DNA of 64,000 bases from Pedobacter sp. W3I1 (lineage in GTDB: Bacteria > Bacteroidota > Bacteroidia > Sphingobacteriales > Sphingobacteriaceae): positions 5,022,001-5,086,000 of the forward strand of contig NZ_JAUSXN010000001.1 of assembly GCF_030816015.1 (NCBI RefSeq), in the 5' to 3' direction. The notes beneath the pieces were generated by a model, which was given only the letters and a program-made list of their open reading frames with translations, did not search any database and was not told the DNA's origin. Position numbers and translations under genes: made by a program. Positions 43,394-50,120 of the stretch are shown here, in pieces. Every line of letters begins with the position of its first letter. The stretch's first letter is position 1.

Positions 43394-43478
43394 TTTGTGT
43401 TTTTTGTTTATTTAAAACTCAATGTTAAATATTGGAAGCATGTAACATTTAATTCCTCATAGCTCCTATAAAGCTTAA

Positions 43479-43516
43479 AGGACTGCAAAGATATGGATAA
43501 TCTTGCAGTCCTGCAA
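43479..43516 (-). promoter_or_regulatory. Promoter of the rplK operon overlapped by a long palindrome
   Basis: On the minus strand TTG (43514-43516), 20 bases, then TATCTTTG (43486-43493), a perfect consensus. AGGACTGCAAAGAT (43479-43492) and ATCTTGCAGTCCT (43500-43512) are complementary with one bulged base, so the palindrome covers the -7 box and nearly the whole spacer. It lies upstream of the transcript and therefore would act as DNA, not RNA. Confidence 0.7.
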
Positions 43517-43573
43517 TAGATTGAGAAAAATATATTTTTAAGAGGCTGTTTAAGTTTCGTTTTTATATTTACT

Positions 43574-43852
43574 TGTCATCCTGAGGGTTAATTTATTGTA
43601 TAAAATCAATATAAATGATATGATATTTAAGGAGATAAATCTCCTCAGATTATCGTCATTGCGAGAAGGCTTTTTCAGCCGACAGCCTGCCCCGTTTTTC
43701 GGGGAAGCAATCTTTTCTAGCAGGAAAGATTGCTTCGTCGTTCCTCCTCGCAATGACGACCTTTCTAATTAAATCTTATCATTGATAGCTAGCTTGTTGA
43801 AGGATCAGCTCTAAAGGCGTTTCGGCAGTCTCGACGTGACAACCTGTATAAA
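43574..43852 (-). repeat. GTCAT-type element, copy 2 of a long inverted pair, with extra module
   Basis: 43574-43758 is the reverse complement of 6552-6747 with small differences: GTCATCCTGAGGGTTAATTT at one end, CCCCGTTTTTCGGGG inside, and CCTCCTCGCAATGACGAC at the other. An additional module, GTTGAAGGATCAGCTC to CTCGACGTGACA, runs to 43852. It fills most of the 600-base gap between nusG and rplK. Confidence 0.82.
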
Positions 43853-43937
43853 TTTCCATCATTTTTAAAGAGTTTCTAAATATAGAATGTGTTATTATAC
43901 TTAAAAATACATTAACTGATTTCAAACCCTATATAAA

Positions 43938-43973
43938 ACAAAAAGGCCTCAGAAAATAAATTCTAAGGCCTTT
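43938..43973 (-). terminator. Rho-independent terminator after nusG
   Basis: AAAGGCCTTAGAA and TTCTGAGGCCTTT pair around TTTATT and are followed by TTGTTTT on the minus strand. It separates tuf-secE-nusG transcription from the rplK operon. Confidence 0.88.
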
Positions 43974-43993
43974 CAAATATTTAAGACAATTTT

Positions 43994-44533
43994 TTACTCT
44001 TTTTCTACTTGCATGTAGTTAAGTTCAAGTGGCGTTTTACGTCCGAAAATCTTAACCATTACTTTCAGTTTTTTCTTCTCTTCGTTTACCTCTTCGATAA
44101 TACCTGAGAAACCATTGAAAGGTCCGTCCATAACTTTAATGCCTTCGCCAACATAGTAAGGCACATTCATGGTTTCGCCTTGCTCGCTCATTTCATCAAC
44201 CACACCTAAAATACGGTTAACTTCTGCCTGGCGCATTGGGATTGGATTGCCCGCTTTATCACCCAAGAAACCAATAACACTGTTAATTCCTTTAATGATG
44301 TGCTCTAACTCTCCATCTAATGTAGCTTCGATTAAAACATAACCAGGATAGAAGTTACGTTCTTTGGCAATTTTTTTACCATCTTTCATTTGGTAATATT
44401 TTTCCATTGGTATTAAAACCTGAGGAACCAAATGAGAGAAACCTAAACGGCTGATCTCAGCATCAATGTACTGTTTTACTTTCTTTTCTTTACCGCTAAC
44501 AGCCCTTACAACGTACCACTTTAGATCGCTCAT
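43994..44533 (-). CDS. nusG: Transcription termination/antitermination factor NusG
   Basis: A 179-residue factor. The NGN domain is LKWYVVRAVSGKEKKVKQYI with YPGYVLIEATLDGELEHII, and the C-terminal KOW domain has EGIKVMDGPFNGFSGIIEEV. It binds the polymerase clamp and couples transcription with translation or Rho. The gene lies nine bases after secE, the nearly universal pairing, and ends with a terminator. Confidence 0.97.
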   Translation of the reverse strand: MSDLKWYVVRAVSGKEKKVKQYIDAEISRLGFSHLVPQVLIPMEKYYQMKDGKKIAKERNFYPGYVLIEATLDGELEHIIKGINSVIGFLGDKAGNPIPMRQAEVNRILGVVDEMSEQGETMNVPYYVGEGIKVMDGPFNGFSGIIEEVNEEKKKLKVMVKIFGRKTPLELNYMQVEKE

Positions 44534-44542
44534 TTGTAAATA

Positions 44543-44740
44543 TTAATTAGAAAGTGATTTATAAAAAGTATCTAACACAAATGTCGATCCTTTATCCATT
44601 GCAAAAATAACCAATGCAATAATTAAAGAAGCCACTAATACAAGAATCGCAGAACTTTGCAGTTCGCCCCAAGTAGGCCATGTAACCTTATTGGTCATTT
44701 CATCGTATGATTCTTTTATAAACTCAACTACTTTAGCCAT
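44543..44740 (-). CDS. secE: Preprotein translocase subunit SecE
   Basis: 65 residues from MAKVVEFIKESYDEM (ATG 44738-44740); an upstream in-frame ATG would add 24 residues coded by word repeats and is rejected. KVTWPTWGELQSSAILVLVAS is the conserved amphipathic helix and start of the single transmembrane helix (about 31-53). It is the short single-span SecE of the SecYEG channel. It lies between trnW and nusG in the conserved cluster. Confidence 0.95.
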   Translation of the reverse strand: MAKVVEFIKESYDEMTNKVTWPTWGELQSSAILVLVASLIIALVIFAMDKGSTFVLDTFYKSLSN

Positions 44741-44749
44741 ATTTAATTT

Positions 44750-44835
44750 ATTGAATGACAGAATGACTAAATGAGTGAATGATAATATTCGAAAGCTAAC
44801 TTTCAAATTCAATCATTCACTCATTTAATTACTCA
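44750..44835. repeat. GAATGA-type word repeat between trnW and secE
   Basis: GAATGACAGAATGACTAAATG and AGTGAATGAT are answered by AATCATTCACTCATTTAATT and ACTCAATCATTG, an inverted word block similar in style to the other heptad blocks; a shorter relative lies at 46555-46621. Confidence 0.65.
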
Positions 44836-44849
44836 ATCATTGTTTTGAG

Positions 44850-44920
44850 CACGGGAACAAGGATTCGAACCCTGATCAAAGGTTTTGGAGACCTCTATTC
44901 TACCGTTGAACTATTCCCGT
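44850..44920 (-). tRNA. trnW: tRNA-Trp (anticodon CCA)
   Basis: The acceptor stem ACGGGAA/TTCCCGT is perfect, the anticodon stem GAGGT/ACCTT encloses CTCCAAA with CCA as anticodon, and the T arm contains GGTTCGAATCC. Length 71 with discriminator G. No CCA is encoded. It lies between tuf and secE, as in many Bacteroidota. Confidence 0.95.
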
Positions 44921-44925
44921 AATTA

Positions 44926-44965
44926 GAAAGCAAAGTGCTTAAGTGAACTCAAGCACTTTGCTTTC
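44926..44965 (-). terminator. Long perfect hairpin between tuf and trnW
   Basis: GAAAGCAAAGTGCTT and AAGCACTTTGCTTTC pair without mismatch (15 bp) around a 10-base loop. No T run follows, so it may be an RNase III-like processing site that frees tRNA-Trp rather than a simple terminator. CCCCTTAAGGGG follows the tuf stop at 44982-44993. Confidence 0.6.
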
Positions 44966-45002
44966 AGTTATTTACCTGAAGCCCCTTAAGGGGTTTGGGG
45001 TT

Positions 45003-46190
45003 TTATTTTACAATCTCAGTTACCTGACCAGCACCTACTGTTCTACCACCCTCACGGATTGCGAAACGTAGACCTTTTTCCATTGCGATTGCGTTGATCA
45101 ATTTCACAGAAATTGTAACGTTATCACCTGGCATTACCATCTCAGTACCTTCAGCTAGTGAAATTTCACCAGTAACATCTGTAGTACGGAAATAGAACTG
45201 TGGACGGTATTTGTTGAAGAATGGAGTGTGACGACCACCTTCTGCTTTTGATAATACATAGATCTCAGCTTTGAAATCAGTGTGAGGAGTTACTGAACCT
45301 GGTTTACAGATTACCATACCACGACGGATATCAGTTTTCTCAATACCACGTAACAATAAACCTACGTTATCACCAGCTTCACCATAATCTAAGATCTTAC
45401 GGAACATCTCAACACCAGTTACTGTAGATTTTAAGTTCTCAGCACCCATACCTAAGATTTCAACCGGATCTCCAGAGTTGATTACACCACGCTCAATACG
45501 ACCAGTTGCTACAGTACCACGACCAGTGATCGAGAATACATCTTCAACAGGCATTAAGAATGGAAGTTCAGTTAAACGTGGAGGAATTGGAATGTAGCTA
45601 TCTACAGCATCCATTAACTCCATAATTTTTCCAACCCATTTTGGATCGCCATTCAAACCACCTAAAGCAGAACCTTGAATAACAGGAATATCATCACCAG
45701 GGAAATCGTAGAACGATAATAGTTCACGAACTTCCATTTCTACTAATTCTAATAATTCAGGATCATCAACCATATCCACTTTGTTCATGAATACAACCAA
45801 TGAAGGTACACCAACCTGACGAGCTAACAAGATGTGCTCACGAGTTTGTGGCATTGGACCATCAGTAGCAGCAACAACGATAATAGCACCATCCATTTGA
45901 GCCGCACCTGTAACCATGTTTTTAACATAATCCGCGTGACCTGGACAATCTACGTGTGCGTAGTGACGGTTTGCAGTTGAATACTCAACGTGCGCAGTAT
46001 TAATTGTAATACCTCTTTCTTTTTCCTCAGGAGCTGAGTCAATTGAATCGAATGAACGTGCCTCAGATAAACCTGCATCAGCTAAAACTTTTGTAATAGC
46101 TGCTGTTAAAGTTGTTTTACCGTGATCGACGTGACCGATTGTACCGATGTTTAAGTGCGGTTTACTACGGTCAAATTTTTCTTTTGCCAT
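45003..46190 (-). CDS. tuf: Elongation factor Tu
   Basis: A 395-residue GTPase that delivers aminoacyl-tRNA to the ribosome. Motifs: G1 GHVDHGKT (residues 19-26), the switch region RGITINTAHVEY, G3 DCPGHADYVKNM, G4 NKVD and G5 SAL. Domain 2 has GRGTVATGRIERG and the C-terminus ends VGAGQVTEIVK. It sits after four tRNA genes and before trnW. Only one copy is seen in the window. Confidence 0.98.
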   Translation of the reverse strand: MAKEKFDRSKPHLNIGTIGHVDHGKTTLTAAITKVLADAGLSEARSFDSIDSAPEEKERGITINTAHVEYSTANRHYAHVDCPGHADYVKNMVTGAAQMDGAIIVVAATDGPMPQTREHILLARQVGVPSLVVFMNKVDMVDDPELLELVEMEVRELLSFYDFPGDDIPVIQGSALGGLNGDPKWVGKIMELMDAVDSYIPIPPRLTELPFLMPVEDVFSITGRGTVATGRIERGVINSGDPVEILGMGAENLKSTVTGVEMFRKILDYGEAGDNVGLLLRGIEKTDIRRGMVICKPGSVTPHTDFKAEIYVLSKAEGGRHTPFFNKYRPQFYFRTTDVTGEISLAEGTEMVMPGDNVTISVKLINAIAMEKGLRFAIREGGRTVGAGQVTEIVK

Positions 46191-46314
46191 TTTATTTATA
46201 ACTAATTAGTAGGTTAACTTTTTATTATTTTATTTATTGTTTTGATGCAATGCAACACAAAAAACCTTGTCTACACTGCATATTAAACAGATTTAACAAA
46301 GCTTTATTATCCTG

Positions 46315-46386
<72 letters not shown>

Positions 46387-46470
46387 TTTTTAGTTTCCAG
46401 TTCCAGCCTTTTAGTTTTAACTAAATTAAAACCGTAACCAATAACTGCCCACTTTTTCTAATTTTATTGG

Positions 46471-46543
46471 AGCGGAAGACGAGGTTCGAACTCGCGACCT
46501 ATAGCTTGGAAGGCTATCGCTCTACCAACTGAGCTACTTCCGC
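46471..46543 (-). tRNA. tRNA-Gly (anticodon TCC)
   Basis: Acceptor stem GCGGAAG/CTTCCGC is perfect; anticodon stem ATAGC/GCTAT encloses CTTCCAA with TCC; T arm GAGTTCGAACCTC. 73 bases with discriminator T. Confidence 0.95.
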
Positions 46544-46624
46544 TTTTTTAAAACCAGTGATTGATTGAATGAAAGAATGAGAGATATATTCTATCATTAA
46601 AACATTTGGTCATTCATTTAATTG

Positions 46625-46707
46625 TGGGGAGAGAAGGATTCGAACCTTCGAAATCTTGCGATAACAGAGTTACAGTCTGTCCCATTTGGCCGCTCTGGAA
46701 TCTCCCC
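46625..46707 (-). tRNA. tRNA-Tyr (anticodon GTA)
   Basis: Acceptor stem GGGGAGA/TCTCCCC; anticodon stem ACAGA/TCTGT enclosing CTGTAAC with GTA; a long variable arm makes 83 bases, as expected for bacterial class II tRNA-Tyr. Discriminator A. Confidence 0.95.
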
Positions 46708-46746
46708 ATTTTTTATTTCAAAATGCTAACACTTTAAAATAAAAAG

Positions 46747-46819
<73 letters not shown>

Positions 46820-46947
46820 TTTAAATTTTGTGCAATGATACGAAAAATCTTCATTTTTCATACTATTAACGTGTTTTTTTAAAACTTTTATCTTTTTAAA
46901 GAACAAGCCTTTTCTTCCTGGCTTAACACCGTTTCCGAAAGGGAATG

Positions 46948-46976
46948 CAAATATACACACTTATATTTCAGTTCAA
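46948..46976 (-). promoter_or_regulatory. Promoter of the tRNA-tuf transcript
   Basis: On the minus strand TTG (46974-46976), 18 bases, then TATATTTG (46948-46955). Initiation near 46943 would give a leader of about 120 bases before tRNA-Thr. No other promoter is apparent between here and tuf. Confidence 0.6.
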
Positions 46977-47306
46977 AATAAAATCGAAAAAAAATACAGA
47001 ACTTTTTTAGCCCTTTAACTCAATATAGACCATTTAGAATAATAGGTACTTCATAATCAGTCGCTTTGCCCTGGCATAAAACGTATATTATTTTTAACTT
47101 TTATGCGTTTTAAAGTTATGCGAATCGATTTTTAACGTTAACCGTTCTTTTCTTTATTTACTAAACCTCTCCAACGATTAGTTTGTATACCCTTTGTTAA
47201 TTCAATTCCTTTATATTCCTTCAAAAAATAGCCAATAGAATTATCTCTTCTATCCGAAAAGAGATCATACAGTATCAAAATTCCTCCATCCAGCAAACGT
47301 AATTAT
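46977..47306. other. Gene-free gap upstream of the tRNA-tuf promoter
   Basis: AT-rich sequence between the hpf terminator and the tRNA promoter. I see no coding region, repeat or structured RNA in it. Confidence 0.6.
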
Positions 47307-47347
47307 AAAAAAACGGCAACACAATTATGAATCATGTTGCCGTTTTG
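47307..47347 (-). terminator. Rho-independent terminator of hpf
   Basis: AAAACGGCAACA and TGTTGCCGTTTT pair around about 16 bases and are followed by TTTT on the minus strand. Confidence 0.9.
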
Positions 47348-47363
47348 TTAAGGATATACTATT

Positions 47364-47711
47364 TTAGTAGTCAGCGGCTTCGCTTTCGCTTAAAATAGCC
47401 TTATGCTCACTTAATTTTGCGCGTGTTTTATCTTTATGTTTCGTAATCTGCTTTCTTAATGATTCAATGGCCAGATCTGTGGCTTCTTCAAATGATTTAC
47501 ATTGTTCTTTAGCGAAGAGGGTACCTCCCGGCACAATGAGTTTTATCTCACTAATTTTATTAGCTTCATCCTCTACGTTCTCTAACTTTAAATACACTTC
47601 TCCGCTAATGATCTGGTCGAAAAACTGATCTAGCTTGTTTGCTTTCTTCTGTATAAAATCTAACAACTTACTGTCTGCACTGAAGTGGATTGATTGAACT
47701 CCGATTTTCAT
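47364..47711 (-). CDS. hpf: Ribosome hibernation-promoting factor, HPF/RaiA family (short form)
   Basis: A 115-residue protein: MKIGVQSIHFSADSKLLDFI, KLDQFFDQIISGEVYLKL and KSFEEATDLAIESLRKQITK follow the beta-alpha-beta fold that sits in the mRNA channel of resting ribosomes. The C-terminal dimerisation domain of long HPF is absent; a short charged tail replaces it. A GGAGG at 47716-47720 lies four bases before the ATG, unusual for this phylum. It follows xerC by 14 bases. Confidence 0.92.
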   Translation of the reverse strand: MKIGVQSIHFSADSKLLDFIQKKANKLDQFFDQIISGEVYLKLENVEDEANKISEIKLIVPGGTLFAKEQCKSFEEATDLAIESLRKQITKHKDKTRAKLSEHKAILSESEAADY

Positions 47712-47725
47712 TTTTCCTCCTTTTT

Positions 47726-48607
47726 TTACGCCTTTGGATGGGCTTGTTTATAAATTGTTTTTAATCTTTCGATCGAATTGTGCGTGTAAACCTGGGTTGC
47801 CGCTAAACTCGCGTGACCCAAAAGTTCTTTAATTGCATTTAGATCTGCTCCTGCATTTAGCAGGCTTGTTGCATAACTGTGCCGGAGCACGTGGGGACTT
47901 TTCTTCTCATTGGTTGAAATGTGGTTTAGGTATGAGGTAACAATACGGTATATTAATTTTGGATATGCCGCTGCACCTGTATTGGTAACGATTAAGGTAA
48001 GCAAATTGTTATTAAAGTTTTGCAACTTTTTTAGTTCAATGTAGGTATTGATCTGATTAATAAGCTGTTTATTTACAGGGATGATTCGCTCCTTATTTCT
48101 TTTACCCAGCACCTTTATCGTCCCTGAATAAATATCAATATCAGTATCTTTTAACTGAAGCAGCTCGGTTAAACGCATTCCGGTACCAAAAAGCAGCTCG
48201 ATTACCAGATGATCGCGAACGGAGGGAAAGCCCTCGTTAAAATACTGCTCCGAATCTAATAGCTGATCCATCTTTTGCGAATCAACAAACACAGGAAGTC
48301 TTTTCGGTATTTTTGGTGCTTTAATTAAGACAGTAGGATTTTGATCAATCTTTCCTGTTCTGTGTAAAAATTTATAAAAGCTCCGTAAAGTCGAAATTTT
48401 TCTATTGATGGTATGTTCCGATATTTTGTTCTCCATCAGATCGACCATATAGTCCCTTAGATGCACATGTTTTACTTCTAAAAAGTTCAGATCGTATGTA
48501 ATAATGTACGCTTCAAACTGATCTAAATCTGTTTGATAAGAGGTAATGGTGTGCTGAGAATAGCGCTTCTCGTGAGTTAAATAGGCTATAAAACTTTTTA
48601 GCAACAT
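47726..48607 (-). CDS. xerC: Tyrosine recombinase XerC/XerD family
   Basis: A 293-residue recombinase of Xer length. The N-terminal SAM-like domain covers 1-90; the catalytic residues are R145 (GTGMRLTELL), K169 (VLGKRNKERIIP), H239 and R242 (SPHVLRHSYAT), H265 (LLGHASLAATQ) and nucleophile Y274 (VYTH). Its fixed position between rpsU and hpf in Bacteroidota, with no attachment sites or phage genes near it, argues for the chromosome-dimer resolution role and not for an integrase of a mobile element. The partner Xer protein is not in the window. Confidence 0.88.
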   Translation of the reverse strand: MLLKSFIAYLTHEKRYSQHTITSYQTDLDQFEAYIITYDLNFLEVKHVHLRDYMVDLMENKISEHTINRKISTLRSFYKFLHRTGKIDQNPTVLIKAPKIPKRLPVFVDSQKMDQLLDSEQYFNEGFPSVRDHLVIELLFGTGMRLTELLQLKDTDIDIYSGTIKVLGKRNKERIIPVNKQLINQINTYIELKKLQNFNNNLLTLIVTNTGAAAYPKLIYRIVTSYLNHISTNEKKSPHVLRHSYATSLLNAGADLNAIKELLGHASLAATQVYTHNSIERLKTIYKQAHPKA

Positions 48608-48712
48608 TCAATATCTTTTTGCGGGGCATTGATATGAAGTTACAAATAGTTTTGATATAAAGAAATCATTAATTAATTGTTTATTGTAAAGTTTTTGATT
48701 TCTTTTTAAAAC

Positions 48713-48743
48713 AAAAAAGTCCCGATCAAACGACCAGGACTTT
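48713..48743 (-). terminator. Hairpin after rpsU
   Basis: AAAGTCC and GGACTTT pair with an inner GGTC/GATC stem and are followed by TTTTG on the minus strand. It probably ends most rpsU transcripts before xerC. Confidence 0.75.
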
Positions 48744-48765
48744 AATGTATTTATATCGTAAACAA

Positions 48766-48960
48766 CTAAGAAGTTGTATCTAGATTCATATTCTGAATGT
48801 AAACAGCATGTTTAATTTCAGTACGGCGGGCAACGGATTTTTTCTCGTATGCCTGACGACTACGTAGTTCTCTCAATACACCAGTTTTTTCAAACTTTTT
48901 CTTGAAACGTTTAAGGGCTTTATCTAATGATTCGCCGTCTTTAATGTTGATAATGATCAT
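48766..48960 (-). CDS. rpsU: 30S ribosomal protein S21
   Basis: 64 residues from MIIINIKDGESLDKALKRFK (ATG 48958-48960); an upstream in-frame start would add 23 unrelated residues. KKFEKTGVLRELRSRQAYEKK and the basic C-terminal half are typical bS21. In Flavobacterium johnsoniae this protein helps hide the anti-Shine-Dalgarno of the 16S RNA, and rpsU itself has a strong Shine-Dalgarno; the same sequence is present here (48972-48977). It starts the conserved cluster toward xerC and hpf. Confidence 0.95.
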   Translation of the reverse strand: MIIINIKDGESLDKALKRFKKKFEKTGVLRELRSRQAYEKKSVARRTEIKHAVYIQNMNLDTTS

Positions 48961-48971
48961 AACGCTGAAAT

Positions 48972-48977
48972 ACCTCC
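48972..48977 (-). promoter_or_regulatory. Strong Shine-Dalgarno sequence of rpsU
   Basis: GGAGGT, in the context GAGAGGAGGTATTT, lies 11 bases before the ATG. Most other starts in this window have A/T-rich leaders with no such match, so the site stands out and decides the start at 48960. Confidence 0.8.
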
Positions 48978-49016
48978 TCTCGTGGTTTTTAAATTTTTCC
49001 CGTATTATCGGGGCTG

Positions 49017-49024
49017 CAAATGTA
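49017..49024 (-). promoter_or_regulatory. Candidate -7 promoter box of rpsU
   Basis: TACATTTG on the minus strand matches TAnnTTTG exactly. The leader would be about 50 bases and includes the Shine-Dalgarno; the -33 TTG is not clear. Confidence 0.5.
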
Positions 49025-49129
49025 AGCAAAATATTGAAAATGAGAAAGATTTTACAAAAAAGAAATTTATTTAAATCATTGATTAAACTAAACTGTTGTT
49101 TACCTACATTTATCTATACATTATATCAT

Positions 49130-49516
49130 ATGACAACAGGAAAAAAAATTGGCTCAATTATCGCAGTTATAGTCGTTATTTTACTGATAGCAATTTGCTA
49201 TTACCGGTATTTCTTTGTTTTTGGCGAAGGCGTTAAAGCAGGCGAATTAAATTATGTAGTGAAGAAAGGTTATATCTTTAAAACTTACGAAGGTAAATTG
49301 ATTCAAAGCGGGGTACGATCCAAACAAGCCGGCACCTTACAAAACAATGAATTCGAATTCTCTATTGCAAATAAAGAAATTGCCGATAAAATGATGGCCA
49401 ATAGCGGAAAGTTCTACGAGCTACATTACAAAGAATATAAAAACACCTTACCCTGGCGCGGATTTAGTGTTTATGTAGTAGATAGCATTTTAACCACGAA
49501 AGATATACCACAGTAA
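49130..49516 (+). CDS. Small conserved membrane-anchored protein
   Basis: 128 residues from MTTGKKIGSIIAVIVVILLI (ATG 49130). An N-terminal transmembrane helix (about 6-25) is followed by a soluble domain with GEGVKAGELNYVVKKGYIFKT, YEGKLIQSG, FEFSIANKEIADKMM and FYELHYKEYKNTLPWRG. Similar small proteins are common beside rpsU in this family of bacteria, but I know of no function. A longer frame to 48902 is open but would overlap rpsU on the other strand and is rejected. Confidence 0.75.
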   Translation: MTTGKKIGSIIAVIVVILLIAICYYRYFFVFGEGVKAGELNYVVKKGYIFKTYEGKLIQSGVRSKQAGTLQNNEFEFSIANKEIADKMMANSGKFYELHYKEYKNTLPWRGFSVYVVDSILTTKDIPQ

Positions 49517-49521
49517 GGGAA

Positions 49522-49606
49522 GGGTTTAGGGTTTAGGGTTTAGGGTTTAGGGAAAACTATTATTTTGACGATTAGTTTTAAACCTTACACCATACACCTT
49601 TTACCT
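49522..49606. repeat. TTTAGGG heptad microsatellite and complementary words
   Basis: 49522-49552 contains four perfect units GGGTTTA plus GGG. A complementary region with AAACCTTACACC and ATACACCTTTTACC follows, so the two can pair imperfectly. It is the 3' end of the small membrane-protein gene and of the convergent DUF6496 gene. Confidence 0.8.
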
Positions 49607-49607
49607 C

Positions 49608-49781
49608 CTAACCTTTCTTAGGTACCTTCGCTCCTGCTTTCCTCGCTTCCGATAAACCGATAGCAATTGCCTGCTTTTTGGAAGTCACTTTTTTACCTGA
49701 TCCGCTTTTAAGCTTACCCTCTTTCATTTCGTGCATGGTTTTTTCTACTTTCTCACCAGCTTTTTCTGAATACTTTGCCAT
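49608..49781 (-). CDS. DUF6496 small basic protein
   Basis: 57 residues, MAKYSEKAGEKVEKTMHEMK to KVPKKG, ending in TAG at 49608-49610. KLKSGSGKKVTSKKQAIAIG and LSEARKAGAKVP are the family's conserved segments. It is very basic with predicted helices, so nucleic-acid binding is conceivable, but the role of the family is unknown. The ATG at 49779-49781 has an A-rich leader. It is easily missed because of its size. Confidence 0.85.
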   Translation of the reverse strand: MAKYSEKAGEKVEKTMHEMKEGKLKSGSGKKVTSKKQAIAIGLSEARKAGAKVPKKG

Positions 49782-49885
49782 ATTTTTAGTTCATTAATCA
49801 ATCGTTAGTTAGTATGGTTAATCGGTTAATTGTTTAAATCGGTTAACTGACGCCAAACGCCAAACTCCCCACCCCAAACTCAACT

Positions 49886-49948
49886 GGTCATTGGTCATTG
49901 GTCATTGGTCATTGGTCATTGGTCATTGGTCATTGGTCATTGGTCATT
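49886..49948. repeat. Nine perfect GGTCATT units
   Basis: 63 bases of exact seven-base tandem repeat, in the leader region of the DUF6496 gene on its upstream side, 105 bases before its start. Unit number probably varies between strains. A GGTTAA-word block (49814-49848) lies between it and the gene. Confidence 0.95.
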
Positions 49949-49989
49949 AAAAAACATTGGTTTCAGCTGCTTGGTTTTAAAAATTTAAA

Positions 49990-50025
49990 CAAAAAAATCC
50001 GGAAGTAGTTAAGCCATCCGGATTA
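49990..50025 (-). terminator. Rho-independent terminator of the acyl-CoA dehydrogenase gene
   Basis: AATCCGG and CCGGATT pair, with an inner ATGGCTTAACT loop region, and are followed by seven Ts on the minus strand. Confidence 0.85.
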
Positions 50026-50046
50026 CTCATAATATATTTGGTTTTT

Positions 50047-50118
50047 AGTAAGGTTAAAGGTGTAGGGCAAAAGGTGTAGGGTGATCGACATTTGCCTTAA
50101 ACCCTAAACCTTTTACCT
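50047..50118. repeat. Heptad-word inverted block at the 3' end of the acyl-CoA dehydrogenase gene
   Basis: AGGTTAAAGGTGTAGGGC and AAAGGTGTAGGG are answered by GCCTTAAACCCTAAACC and TTTTACCTTCC. Same style as at 1440, 20831 and 49522. Confidence 0.65.
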
Positions 50119-50120
50119 TC

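Noticed and set aside
47726..48607. Integrase of a genomic island
   Set aside because: Conserved place between rpsU and hpf, Xer length and no direct repeats at the nearby tRNA genes argue for the housekeeping recombinase.
49522..49552. Replicon end or telomere
   Set aside because: Only four units, internal to a continuous gene-dense chromosome, with genes on both sides.
49886..49948. Possible CRISPR array
   Set aside because: The units are seven bases with no spacers; it is a plain microsatellite. No cas gene is in the window.
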